Positions 1 to 11,924 of a stretch of DNA of 63,865 bases are shown piece after piece. How positions within the stretch are numbered: position 1 is the stretch's first letter; each line of letters starts with the position of its first letter. The stretch is taken from positions 1 to 63,865 of the forward strand of contig JAEXZS010000032.1 in assembly GCA_023451375.1 (NCBI GenBank), in the 5' to 3' direction. Position numbers and translations under genes: made by a program. The notes under the pieces were generated by a model that was not told where the DNA came from, ran no database searches, and saw only the letters and a program-made list of their open reading frames with translations. Source of the stretch: Pseudomonadota bacterium (GTDB taxonomy: Bacteria; Pseudomonadota; Alphaproteobacteria; Caulobacterales; Caulobacteraceae).

Positions 1-3358
<3,358 letters not shown>

Positions 3359-3655
3359 TCAATGTTTCCCAATCCGCGCAGGCCGGGGAACCCACGCGTC
3401 AAATGCGGCAGCCACGGCCCGCCAAGCGGCGTCCGCAGCCAGTGGTCTCGGCGCCCACCCTCGGCCCGTAGCCGGGCCAGGACGCCTGAAATCATCCGGC
3501 TCCCTTGGGAAGGAGCCGCGCCTTCGCTCCGGTCGGAGGGCGACGGACCGGGCCTCGGCGCTTACGCGCAGACTCATGCGGAGTGTTGCGGAACGCGGAC
3601 ATATACTCGCTTCCGCGGCGAAATAAAGGCCTCGACCTTCGGAAAATCGATTGGG
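3359..3655. other. Intergenic region upstream of rpoB
   Basis: A 297-bp gap between rpoB and the small membrane gene at 3656-3964, both on the minus strand. It must hold the rpoB promoter and leader unless rpoB is read through from the oxidase operon. On the minus strand the AT-richer stretch near 3600-3650 contains TATATG, a possible -10, but I cannot place a good -35 at normal spacing. The short open frames here have no recognisable product. Confidence 0.4.
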
Positions 3656-3964
3656 TCAGTAGCCCAGGACGGTCGGCAGCGCCTGCCACGCCACCCCGAC
3701 CAACCCCACCAGGCCGCCGGTCACGCCGACCGCCGTGACGAACGGCTCCAGCTCCCCCGTCACCCGCCGCCGCCGTCGAGCCAGGATGAGCAGGAAGCCG
3801 GCCTCGGCGGCCATGCAGGCCAGGCTGAAGCCCAGCGCGGCCATTCGCCAGAGCGGCGCATCCGCCGTCGCCACGACGTCTCCCAGACTGGAGATGGTGT
3901 AGACGCCCAGGAAGTGAGCCCCCCAGATCAGCAGCCCGCTCGTCATCAAGATCCAGCGGCTCAT
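3656..3964 (-). CDS. Small three-helix membrane protein, last gene of the caa3 oxidase operon
   Basis: A 102-residue protein with three predicted membrane segments (about residues 5-25, 38-60 and 73-96) and a basic loop RRRRRV. I do not recognise a family. It starts one base after the stop of the CoxI-III fusion gene, so it is almost certainly translated with it. This suggests a small accessory or subunit IV-like component of the oxidase, or an assembly factor. That role is inferred from position only. Confidence 0.7.
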   Translation of the reverse strand: MSRWILMTSGLLIWGAHFLGVYTISSLGDVVATADAPLWRMAALGFSLACMAAEAGFLLILARRRRRVTGELEPFVTAVGVTGGLVGLVGVAWQALPTVLGY

Positions 3965-3965
3965 C

Positions 3966-6506
3966 TCAGCTTCCGGGGAACAGGCGCGTCAGCAGCAGGA
4001 CGAACGCCCCCTGCCCCGCCGTGAAGGCCAGGAACAGGCCGATCAGCTCACATGTCGCCGGACGCGCCGGGTCGATCAGGCCGAACATCCGGCGCAGCAG
4101 GGCGTAACCGCCCATGATCACCGAAATGGCGGCGAAGGTGGCCTGCCAGCTCATCAAGCCGAACACCGTCGCCCCCTGGCCCGAGGCCGTGGGATCGAGA
4201 CCGGCGGCGCTCCAGGTCGTCAGATCGATCCAGGCGGCCCAGGCGACGGAGCCGGCGGCGATCGCCAGCAGCAGGCTCGCGATGGTCGCGCTACGGGGCC
4301 GGGCCAGCCCCAGCGCTCGCGGGGCCAGGACGGCGGCCGCCCCCGCCACGCCCAGCAGCACCAGCGCATGGACCAGGCTGCCGATCTCGGGCGGCGAAAT
4401 CCACAGGTCCGGCCGTCGGCTCCACAGAAAGACATAGGCGAAGCCGGCCAGCAGGCAGACCATTCCGGCCACGATCAGAGTGATCACCATCGCCCACCAG
4501 CCGTGGCTCGCCGCACCCGACATATAGGTCGGCACGCGCACGCCGGCGCCCACGTCCGCCGTGGCGTCAGCCATCGGCCGGTCCAGGAACCAGCACCAGC
4601 GCAGGATGCAGTAGATCGCCAGCACCCCGCTGATCACCGCCACCGCATACGCCTGGATGGTCAGGATCAGGAAGAATCCCGCCGTGAAGATCGCCCCCCA
4701 CACGTGCCAGCTGGACGGACGCGGCATGCGCAGCAGGTACTGCGGCTCGGCCGTCAGCGGGCTGGTGACGATGGTCTCCCGCTCGCCTCTCGGCGCGCCG
4801 GGCAGGAAGTAGCGACCGGCGGCGACATCCCGCGGCAGGTCCGGCTGGTCCCATCCCGGATAAAGGCTCTTCACCACCGGGATGGACCGCAAGGAGTACC
4901 GACCGGATGGCAGCCACTCCAGGCCCGGCCCGTTGAAGACATTGCCCGCCTCCCGCGCGCCGAACGGCCGGAAGTTGCGCAACATGTCGATGATCCACAA
5001 CAGCACCGCCAGGCCGAATATGAAGGCGCCGATGGTCGAGATGACGTTCGGAAGCTCCCAGCCCCGGTCCGGCAGATAGGTGTAGACCCGCCTCGGCATG
5101 CCCATCAGTCCGGTCAGGTGCATGGGCAGGAAGGTGATGTTGTGCCCGGCGAACATCAGCCAGAAGATCCATCGGCCCCACCGCTCGCTCAGCGGCCGGG
5201 CGCTGGACATCGGCAGCCAGTAGTAGATGGCCGCGAACAGCGGAAAGACCATGCCGCCGATCAGGACGTAGTGCAGGTGGGCGACGATGAAGTAGCTGTC
5301 GTGGGCCTGCCAGTCGAACGGCACCATGGCCACCATCACACCGGTCAGCCCGCCCATGACGAAGATCACCAGGCCGCCGACGGCGAACAGGCCCGGCGTG
5401 TTGAAGCGCATCTTCCCCGCCGCCAGCGTCGCGATCCAGGCGAACACCTGCACCCCCGCCGGCACGCTGACGGCCATGGAGGCGGCGCTGAAATAGTTGA
5501 TCGAAATCTGCGGCATGCCGGTCGCGAACATGTGGTGGGCCCAGACACCGAAGCTGATGAAGCCCGTCGCCAGCATCGCCATCACCACCAGCCGATATCC
5601 GACCAGCCGCGTCTGGGCGACCACGGGAATGATGGTCGACATCGCTCCCGCCGCCGGCAGGAAGATGATGTAGACCTCCGGGTGTCCGAAGAACCAGAAC
5701 AGGTGCTGCCACAGCAGCGGGTCGCCGCCGCGCGCCGCGTCGAAGAAGGGCCAGTCCAGCGCCCGCTCCAGCTCCAGCAGCAGGGTCGACAGGATCACCG
5801 CCGGAAAGGCGATGATGATCATGCAGGCGAAGATCAGCATGGCCCATGCGAAGATCGGCAGCTTGTCCAGCGTCATTCCCGGCGCCCGGGTCTTCAGCAC
5901 GCCCACGATGATCTCGATCGCCCCCGCGATGGCCGAGATCTCGATGAAGCCGATGCCCAGCAGCCAGAAGTCGGCGTTGATCCCCGGCGAATAGGTCGTG
6001 CTGGTCAGCGGCGGGTACATGAACCAGCCGCCGTTCGGCGCCAGGCCGAAGAACAGCGAGCAGAAGAAGGCCAGCCCCCCGACCAGGTAGGCCCAGAAGG
6101 CGTAGGCGGAGAGCCGGGGGAACGGCAGGTCGCGCGCGCCCAGCATCTGCGGCAGCAGCAGCACCCCCAGCGCCTCGACCGCCGGCACGGCGAACAGGAA
6201 CATCATAACCGTGCCGTGCATGGTGAAGATCTGGTTGTAGGTCTCCTGCGGCAGGAAGCCGTTCAGCGGCAGGGCCAGCTGCGTGCGCATCAGCAGCGCC
6301 AGAACCCCCGCCAGCACGAAGAACAGCATGGCGGCGCCGACGTAGTAGACGCCGATGTAGTTGTTGTTGATGGCCGTGACCCATTCCCACGGCTTGCGCG
6401 GCCCGCACCAGACCTCCTCGAGCTGCTCCAGCTCGTCCTCGGGCCGCTCATCCTGCGTCGGAAAGCGCTTGTACAGCTCGGGATCGAACCCGGTTTCCGA
6501 ACTCAT
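3966..6506 (-). CDS. ctaD: Cytochrome c oxidase subunit I-III fusion (caa3-type)
   Basis: Catalytic subunit of a heme-copper oxidase that reduces O2 and pumps protons, fused to a subunit III domain (846 aa; a lone CoxI is about 530). The subunit I part (about residues 45-560) has the heme a ligand His in FTMHGTVMMF, the CuB His and cross-linked Tyr in WFFGHPEVYIIFLP, the CuB pair in WAHHMF, and the heme ligands in HDSYFIVAHLHYVL. The HPEV glutamate marks a type A1 oxidase. The C-terminal part (about 640-846) is a set of membrane helices in the subunit III position. Its ATG overlaps the CoxII stop as ATGA. I-III fusions are known in some bacterial caa3 loci. Confidence 0.95.
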   Translation of the reverse strand: MSSETGFDPELYKRFPTQDERPEDELEQLEEVWCGPRKPWEWVTAINNNYIGVYYVGAAMLFFVLAGVLALLMRTQLALPLNGFLPQETYNQIFTMHGTVMMFLFAVPAVEALGVLLLPQMLGARDLPFPRLSAYAFWAYLVGGLAFFCSLFFGLAPNGGWFMYPPLTSTTYSPGINADFWLLGIGFIEISAIAGAIEIIVGVLKTRAPGMTLDKLPIFAWAMLIFACMIIIAFPAVILSTLLLELERALDWPFFDAARGGDPLLWQHLFWFFGHPEVYIIFLPAAGAMSTIIPVVAQTRLVGYRLVVMAMLATGFISFGVWAHHMFATGMPQISINYFSAASMAVSVPAGVQVFAWIATLAAGKMRFNTPGLFAVGGLVIFVMGGLTGVMVAMVPFDWQAHDSYFIVAHLHYVLIGGMVFPLFAAIYYWLPMSSARPLSERWGRWIFWLMFAGHNITFLPMHLTGLMGMPRRVYTYLPDRGWELPNVISTIGAFIFGLAVLLWIIDMLRNFRPFGAREAGNVFNGPGLEWLPSGRYSLRSIPVVKSLYPGWDQPDLPRDVAAGRYFLPGAPRGERETIVTSPLTAEPQYLLRMPRPSSWHVWGAIFTAGFFLILTIQAYAVAVISGVLAIYCILRWCWFLDRPMADATADVGAGVRVPTYMSGAASHGWWAMVITLIVAGMVCLLAGFAYVFLWSRRPDLWISPPEIGSLVHALVLLGVAGAAAVLAPRALGLARPRSATIASLLLAIAAGSVAWAAWIDLTTWSAAGLDPTASGQGATVFGLMSWQATFAAISVIMGGYALLRRMFGLIDPARPATCELIGLFLAFTAGQGAFVLLLTRLFPGS

Positions 6507-7480
6507 TTCAGGCTTTCCAGATAGGCGGCGACGGCGCGCAGGTCTTGACCGGTCAGCACCGGGTAGGACGGCATCCGGTTGCCGGGCTTGATGCCCTGGC
6601 TGTCGGCGATCCAGCCGGCCATGGTTCCCTGGTTGTTCGGCAGGATGCCCGCCCCCAGCGTCTGGCGCGAACCCACATGGGTCAGGTCAGGGCCGGCCAG
6701 GCCGTTGGCCTCGGTGCCCCGAATGGTATGGCAGGCGGCGCAGCCGGAGGCGCCGAACACCGCGCGACCCTGGTCGATCAGGGCGAGCGGCGCCTGCGGC
6801 GAGGCGACGACCGCCGCCGGTCCGACCTGTTTCTCGCGCCAGGCGGCGTAGGCCTGCGGCTCGTGCGCCACGACCACCAGCCCCATCAGGGCGTGCGGCC
6901 CGCCGCAATATTCCGCGCACTGGCCGCCATAGGTTCCCGGCGCGTCCGCCTGCAGTCGCAAGAAGTTGCGGCGCCCGGGTATCATGTCGAGCTTGCCGCC
7001 CAGTCGCGGCACCCAGAAGCTGTGGATTACGTCGGCGCTTTCCAACTCGAACACGACCGGGCGGCCTGTCGGGATGTGGACCTCGTTGGCGTCCTGGATC
7101 ACCTCACGGCCCTGATCGTCCAGATAGGCGACGCGCCACCACCACATCTCCCCGGTGACCCGCACCCGCATCTCGCCGGGGCGGGGCTCGTCCGCCACCC
7201 GCGCCGTGGTCGACAGGCCGTAGATCAGCAGCCCGGTCAGCACGACGACCGGAAAGGCCAGACCGCCGATCCACACCAGCCTCTCTCCGCCGACCCGTCG
7301 CTTCCACTTGCGTGGTCCGAACAGGGCCACGCCCAGGGCGATCAGCACCACGGTCAGCACCACCGCCGCCATGACGAACAGCACCCAGGCCACCACCTCC
7401 ACCGGTCCCGCGAAGGGGCCGGCCGGATCGAGCACGGGCGGGGGCCAGCCGGCCAGGCCGGGCGCGGATTCAGTCGTCAT
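6503..7480 (-). CDS. ctaC: Cytochrome c oxidase subunit II with fused cytochrome c domain
   Basis: CoxII of the caa3 oxidase, taking electrons into the CuA centre. It has two N-terminal membrane helices, the aromatic stretch GEMWWWRVAYLD, the full CuA site CAEYCGGPHALM, and a C-terminal cytochrome c domain with CAACH and a likely Met ligand in MPSYPVL. The frame is open up to 7507. I chose the ATG at 7480 because it gives a short overlap with the upstream stop and has GAG about 6 nt before it; 7489 is the alternative. The fused heme domain is what defines caa3-type oxidases. Confidence 0.95.
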   Translation of the reverse strand: MTTESAPGLAGWPPPVLDPAGPFAGPVEVVAWVLFVMAAVVLTVVLIALGVALFGPRKWKRRVGGERLVWIGGLAFPVVVLTGLLIYGLSTTARVADEPRPGEMRVRVTGEMWWWRVAYLDDQGREVIQDANEVHIPTGRPVVFELESADVIHSFWVPRLGGKLDMIPGRRNFLRLQADAPGTYGGQCAEYCGGPHALMGLVVVAHEPQAYAAWREKQVGPAAVVASPQAPLALIDQGRAVFGASGCAACHTIRGTEANGLAGPDLTHVGSRQTLGAGILPNNQGTMAGWIADSQGIKPGNRMPSYPVLTGQDLRAVAAYLESLK

Positions 7481-7850
7481 CGAGCTCATACAGATAGGCC
7501 GCGACATCGCGGGCTTGGGCTTGCGTCAGGGGCATGGTCGGCATGCCGGTTCCGGGGTCCAGCGACGGCGCGTCCATCACCCATTGGACCAGCACGTCCG
7601 GCTGGTTCGGCAGCCTTCCGGCGATGAGCGGCCGCGCGCCGAAGCCGGCCAGGTCGCCGGCGGTCCGCCCCTCGGGCCAGGCGACGCCGGGAACCTTGTG
7701 GCAGGAGGCGCAGCCGACCTCCCGGATCGTCTCCAGCCCCCGATCCGCGTCGCCCTGGACGATCGGACGCGGCAGATCCGCCTTGTCGATGCAGCCGGTC
7801 AGGACAAGGGTCGAGCCAAGGGCGAAAGAAACGGTCATGATCCGCCTCAT
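7470..7850 (-). CDS. Lipoprotein cytochrome c, first gene of the caa3 operon
   Basis: A 126-residue monoheme cytochrome c. The signal peptide ends in a lipobox (VLTGC, Cys19), so the protein should be lipid-anchored on the periplasmic face. The heme motif is CASCH and the distal Met is probably in MPTMPL. GGAGAG sits 5 nt before the ATG. It overlaps the start of the CoxII gene, so it probably works as an electron donor or an extra heme unit of the same oxidase. Exact role inferred from position. Confidence 0.88.
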   Translation of the reverse strand: MRRIMTVSFALGSTLVLTGCIDKADLPRPIVQGDADRGLETIREVGCASCHKVPGVAWPEGRTAGDLAGFGARPLIAGRLPNQPDVLVQWVMDAPSLDPGTGMPTMPLTQAQARDVAAYLYELDDD

Positions 7851-7998
7851 GTCTCTCCGCCGATGATCGAAAGCCGCATGCCCGCCCCCAAAGCTTGACT
7901 AGACGAACCCTCTCCTTCGGCTCGGGTTCCGCCGTGCGACACGCCGTCCGGGGCATGGCCGTTCGGGAACCTTCGCCATAAGGACGGGTTGGATCGCC

Positions 7999-8754
7999 GT
8001 GCGCGCGCTTCTTACGACCCTGTCCCTTCTGGCGATCGCCGGCGCGGCGGCCTGCGACGCCGCGCCCGGCAAGACCGACCGCGCCTTCTCGGCGACCGGC
8101 GAGATCATCGCCATGAGCGGCGGTGCGGGCGGCGCGGCCAACGCCTGCTTCAGCTGCCACGGCCTGCAGGGCCAAGGCGACGGAAACGCAGCCCCGCGCC
8201 TGGCGGGTCTCGACGTCGGCTATCTGCAGAAGCAGATGGAGGACTACGCCTCGGGCCTGCGCCAGGACGACCTGATGACCCGCGTGTCCAAGGCCCTGGA
8301 CCAGCAGAGCCGCCGCGCCGTCGCCGCCTACTACGCCGGCTTGCCCGTCCCCGCCGCGCCGACCATCCCCTCGGCGCCCGCACCCGCCGTCTACAGCCAA
8401 GGCGATCCCTCGCGCGGCGTCGTCGCCTGCGCCGCCTGCCACGGCGACCAGGGCCAGGGGACCGGGCGGGGCGGCAACCCCCAGATCGCGGGCCAGCCTT
8501 TCGCCTACACGCTGGAACAGATCGAACGCTGGAAGTCGGGCGAGCGCCGCAACGACCCGCGCGGCGTCATGGCCGCCGCCGTCAAGCCTCTTTCGGACGA
8601 AGAAGCCCGCGCCATAGCGCTCTGGCTGTCGACCCGACCCGCTTCTCCAACGCCCGCCAGCGCCGCTGCCACCGGGTCCGCTTCCGTCGACGCAGCGGCA
8701 CGACCGGCAGCATCGCGTGAAACACATCGTCCCGATCGATCAGATGGTGCTTGA
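7999..8754 (+). CDS. Diheme c4-like cytochrome
   Basis: A 251-residue periplasmic diheme cytochrome with an N-terminal lipobox-like AAAC, two heme motifs (CFSCH and CAACH) and repeated c4-type signatures such as GLQGQGDGN and GDQGQGTGR. The start is a GTG at 7999 with no better ATG upstream. It diverges from the caa3 operon and probably shuttles electrons to it. The heme domain ends near 8640; the last ~37 residues are Ala/Pro/Ser-rich and overlap the antisense 3' end of the cytochrome b561 gene by 173 bp. Confidence 0.88.
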   Translation: MRALLTTLSLLAIAGAAACDAAPGKTDRAFSATGEIIAMSGGAGGAANACFSCHGLQGQGDGNAAPRLAGLDVGYLQKQMEDYASGLRQDDLMTRVSKALDQQSRRAVAAYYAGLPVPAAPTIPSAPAPAVYSQGDPSRGVVACAACHGDQGQGTGRGGNPQIAGQPFAYTLEQIERWKSGERRNDPRGVMAAAVKPLSDEEARAIALWLSTRPASPTPASAAATGSASVDAAARPAASRETHRPDRSDGA

Positions 8755-9301
8755 GCGCCGCGCCGGCATGGATCGGGATCATCAGCAGCAGGGTGATCAC
8801 CAAGCCCCAGTGCATCCACTCCGCCGCCGCCTCGATCGCCCATAGCTGACTGTTCGACAGGTTCTGGAACGGCAGCAGCGGCCACGGAATGAACCCGAGC
8901 GCCTGAAGCTCGCGAGTGCGATCGGTCGCCGAGATCATGGCCCAGCCGCTGAGCGGCAGGCCGAACAGGCAGATATAGAAGACATAGTGGGTCAAATGGG
9001 CCGCCGTGCTCTCCCACCCCGGCTTGTCCGCGTCGTTGATCAGGTTCGGCGCCAGCAGCCGCCAGGACAGGCGGCCGATCACCAGCATCAGCATGAAGAC
9101 GCCCACCGCGAAGTGGATGTCGTAGGCGGCCACCATGGCGCCGCCCACCGGCTGGCGGCCCATCCACCAGCCCCAGACCAGCTGGAAGATCACCAGGACC
9201 GCCATGACCCAGTGGAACCAGATGGCGACCGGGGAATACCGTCCCTCGTCCTGGTGCCCCGCCGCCCATTCGAGCGCCTGCTGGAACAGTTTCTCGATCA
9301 C
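8582..9301 (-). CDS. Cytochrome b561-type membrane protein
   Basis: A 239-residue four-helix diheme b-type cytochrome of the prokaryotic b561/Ni-hydrogenase b-subunit kind. Candidate heme histidines lie in WFHWVM, YDIHFAVG, HLTHYVFY and IPIHAGAALKHHL. The open frame extends far upstream, but that part is the shadow of ctaG. The real start is the GTG at 9301, which overlaps the ctaG stop as GTGA. The basic C-terminal tail after residue ~205 runs antisense through the end of the diheme cytochrome gene. It probably moves electrons between quinol and the c-type cytochromes here; this is inference. Confidence 0.88.
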   Translation of the reverse strand: MIEKLFQQALEWAAGHQDEGRYSPVAIWFHWVMAVLVIFQLVWGWWMGRQPVGGAMVAAYDIHFAVGVFMLMLVIGRLSWRLLAPNLINDADKPGWESTAAHLTHYVFYICLFGLPLSGWAMISATDRTRELQALGFIPWPLLPFQNLSNSQLWAIEAAAEWMHWGLVITLLLMIPIHAGAALKHHLIDRDDVFHAMLPVVPLRRRKRTRWQRRWRALEKRVGSTARALWRGLLRPKEA

Positions 9302-10020
9302 GCGGTCGCCTCGGCGCGCGGGGACAGCAGGCACGACAACCGCCACAGCGCCGCCGCCAGATAGGCCGCCGCCGCCGGCGCCCACATGATCAGCCCTGCG
9401 GCCTGCTGATCCTCCAGCGGCGTCAGGCCCCAGGCAAGGGTGGTGGCGAAATGAGGCGCGTACAGCGGCTGACCGGCGAAGGCTATGAGCGCGCCCAGCA
9501 GGCCCATGCCCAGCATCACCGCCAGCAGCCCGACGATCGCCGCCGGCGCGGAGGCCGCCCGCACGCCCGCCCAGAACCACGCCCCGCTGACCAGCAGGCT
9601 GGCCTGCATCGCCCAATAGGCCGGGTCGCTCGATAGGGCGAAGGCATAGGCCCCCGGCGCGTGCCAGATCCAGAAGACCACGACGTGAAAGGCGGCGGCG
9701 GCCGGCAGCCTCGACGTCCGCGCCATCGGCAGAGCCAGCGCCAGCAGCGGCGCCGCCGCCAGGATCAGCAGCAGGTGATGCAGCGTTCGCGCCGTGAACA
9801 GCGCCGAACTCAGCGCGCACAGCGGCGAGATGAAACTGATCGCCAAAACCGCGAAAGCCAGGCTCAGGGCGCCGCGCCCGTCTCGCGCCGGCCCGCGCCA
9901 CAACCATAGGAACGCCAGCCCCATGACCAGGAGCAACACCGGATCCAGGTTCCAGCGGCCGAGCCAGGCGGACGGGTCCGGCGCGGGTCCGCAATAGGGC
10001 GTCCAGATCTGATCGTTCAT
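9298..10020 (-). CDS. ctaG: CtaG-like cytochrome c oxidase assembly protein (caa3_CtaG family)
   Basis: A polytopic membrane protein with about seven helices and conserved histidines in TARTLHHLLLI, FHVVVFWIWHAPG and YAPHF, typical of the caa3-associated CtaG family (distinct from Cox11). The family is needed for assembly of caa3-type oxidases, probably copper insertion. The frame opens at 10074, but the Met at 10020 (MNDQIWTPYCG, with GGGGATAG just upstream) is the better start and leaves a promoter gap to the divergent patatin gene. It is translationally coupled to the b561 gene. Confidence 0.88.
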   Translation of the reverse strand: MNDQIWTPYCGPAPDPSAWLGRWNLDPVLLLVMGLAFLWLWRGPARDGRGALSLAFAVLAISFISPLCALSSALFTARTLHHLLLILAAAPLLALALPMARTSRLPAAAAFHVVVFWIWHAPGAYAFALSSDPAYWAMQASLLVSGAWFWAGVRAASAPAAIVGLLAVMLGMGLLGALIAFAGQPLYAPHFATTLAWGLTPLEDQQAAGLIMWAPAAAAYLAAALWRLSCLLSPRAEATA

Positions 10021-10106
10021 GTCTATCCCCGTCGCTCGCTCCTCGGCTTGGGAAGGCAACGCTTCAGACGCCAAGGGGTTGTCGCGGCCGGACGGAATCT
10101 GACCTA

Positions 10107-11876
10107 ATGACGCACATGGCCCCGGTTCGCACCGACACGCTGGAAGCCGCCCTCGCGCGCATCTTCGAGGGGCGGATGATCGACCGCGCGAGTTGGTTCG
10201 CCCTGACCGGCGGCGAACCGCTGTTCCAGCCGGGCGATGCGGCTGACACCCTGTATCTGGTGCGCTCGGGCCGTCTGGGCGTCTTTCGGGTCGAGCCGAA
10301 CCAGCCTGCCCAGTTCCTGGGCGTCGTCCGCGCCGGCGAGCCGGTGGGCGAAATGGCCATGCTGGCCGGCACGCCGCACACCGCGAGCGTCGTCGCCCTG
10401 CGCGATTCCGAAATCCTCGCTCTGCCGCGCGAGGCCTTCTTCGAGGCCGCCCGCTCCGAACCCGAACTGATGGTCGAGCTGTCGCGCCTCATGATCCACC
10501 GGGCGCGCGAACGGACCGCAGGCGCCGCTGAGCCCAGCGTCTTCGGCTTCGTCTCCGCCCGCCCCCGTCCCATCCGCGCCTTCGTCGAGCGGATCGCCGC
10601 CGCCATCCAGGCGATGGGCTTCACCTGCCGCGTCATCGACCAGTCCGCCTTGGCCTCGGCCGCCGAATGGTTCAGCCGGGTGGAGGACGATCATGACTAT
10701 GTCCTCTATGTCGCCGAGGCGGACCAGCCCACCTGGGCCGCCCTGTGCGCGCGTCAGGTCGACCGGCTGTTCGTGGTCGGCAGCGGCCTGCTGGCCCCGC
10801 CCGCGACCCTGCCGCACCGCACCGGCTTTGGCGACGGCCGCCAGCTGACCGACCTGATCCTGCTGCGCGACCCGCGCATGACGCGGCCGGCCAACACCCG
10901 CGTCTGGATCGACGGGGTTCGGCCCGACCGCTGGTTCCACTGCGTCGAAGGCGTCGCCGCCGACGCCGAGCGCATGGCCCGCGTCGTCACCGGCACGGCG
11001 GTCGGGTTGGTCCTGTCCGGCGGCGGCGCGCGGGCCTATTGCCACATCGGCGCGGTGCGCGCCCTGCGCGAAGCCGGCGTGCCGCTGGACTTCATCGGCG
11101 GCGCCTCCATGGGCGCCGTGGTCGGCGCCGGCCCCGCCCTGGGGTGGTCGGACGAGGAGTTGGACGAGAAAATCCGCCGGGCCTTCGTCCGTTCGGACCC
11201 GCTGTCCGACCTGGCCTTCCCGCTGGTCGCCATGACCCGGGCCCGCAAGGTCGCGAGCCTGCTTCAGGACGCCTATGGCGACATCGACGTGGCGGACATG
11301 CCCCTGCCCTTCTTCGCCGTGTCGTCCAACCTGACCTCGGGAAAGCTGGAGGTGCACCGCACCGGCCTGCTGCGCCGCGCCATGCGCGCCTCCATCGCCA
11401 TCCCCGGCGTCATGCCGCCGGTGGTGATCGACGGCCAGGTTCTGGTCGACGGCGGGGTGCTCAAGAACTTCCCCACCAGCGTGATGCGCCAACTGAACAC
11501 CGGCCCCATCGTCGGGGTCGACATGTCGCAGACGCGCGGTGTCGATCCCGAGGCGCTGCAAAATCCGCCCTCCTGGTGGAAGTGGGTCCTGTCCGGCGCC
11601 TGGAAGCGTGGCCCCCCGATCGTCTCGGTGCTGATGCGCTCGGCCACCCTGACCACCGACGCCGAGATGGACGAGGCCCGCGGCCAGGCCGACGTCCTGG
11701 TCCTGCCCGAGGCGGGCGGGGCCGACATCCGCGACTGGAAGGCCTACGACGGCCCGGTGGCGGCCGGCTACGAGGCCATGCGCGCGGCCTTGGCCGACCT
11801 GCCGTGCCCGGTCACCGATCTGCGCCACTGTGCGAAGGAGACAGACGCTCAGGCCGAAGTTCGCGCGGCAGAATAA
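10107..11876 (+). CDS. Patatin-like phospholipase with N-terminal cyclic-nucleotide-binding domain
   Basis: A 589-residue two-part protein. Residues ~15-135 form a cNMP-binding/CRP-type beta-barrel (GEPVGEMAMLAGTPHTASV). Residues ~305-480 form a patatin-like serine lipase with the oxyanion loop LSGGGARA, the nucleophile elbow GASMG and the catalytic Asp motif DGG. This matches the neuropathy-target-esterase-like bacterial family. It presumably acts as a membrane phospholipase or lysophospholipase gated by a ligand; the ligand is unknown. It is divergent from ctaG and followed by a strong terminator hairpin. Confidence 0.92.
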   Translation: MTHMAPVRTDTLEAALARIFEGRMIDRASWFALTGGEPLFQPGDAADTLYLVRSGRLGVFRVEPNQPAQFLGVVRAGEPVGEMAMLAGTPHTASVVALRDSEILALPREAFFEAARSEPELMVELSRLMIHRARERTAGAAEPSVFGFVSARPRPIRAFVERIAAAIQAMGFTCRVIDQSALASAAEWFSRVEDDHDYVLYVAEADQPTWAALCARQVDRLFVVGSGLLAPPATLPHRTGFGDGRQLTDLILLRDPRMTRPANTRVWIDGVRPDRWFHCVEGVAADAERMARVVTGTAVGLVLSGGGARAYCHIGAVRALREAGVPLDFIGGASMGAVVGAGPALGWSDEELDEKIRRAFVRSDPLSDLAFPLVAMTRARKVASLLQDAYGDIDVADMPLPFFAVSSNLTSGKLEVHRTGLLRRAMRASIAIPGVMPPVVIDGQVLVDGGVLKNFPTSVMRQLNTGPIVGVDMSQTRGVDPEALQNPPSWWKWVLSGAWKRGPPIVSVLMRSATLTTDAEMDEARGQADVLVLPEAGGADIRDWKAYDGPVAAGYEAMRAALADLPCPVTDLRHCAKETDAQAEVRAAE

Positions 11877-11882
11877 CCCCAA

Positions 11883-11914
11883 CCGCTCATCCCGGCGAAA
11901 GCCGGGATGAGCGG
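11883..11914 (+). terminator. Terminator-like hairpin after the patatin gene
   Basis: A perfect 14-bp stem (11883-11896 with 11901-11914) closed by a GAAA tetraloop and followed by TGCTTTT. It lies 7 bp past the patatin stop and 11 bp before the convergent pepP stop. It should end the plus-strand transcript and may serve both. The palindromic core resembles short interspersed repeats common in alphaproteobacteria. Confidence 0.8.
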
Positions 11915-11924
11915 TGCTTTTAGA

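Noticed and set aside
4368..6524. A 718-codon open frame opposite the CoxI-III gene
   Set aside because: Composition (His, Gln, Arg, Asp) is that of an antisense shadow; the minus-strand protein has all oxidase motifs.
6624..6638. A third GTTC-N7-GTTC match
   Set aside because: It lies inside the CoxII coding region, away from any promoter. One or two chance matches are expected in a window of this size.
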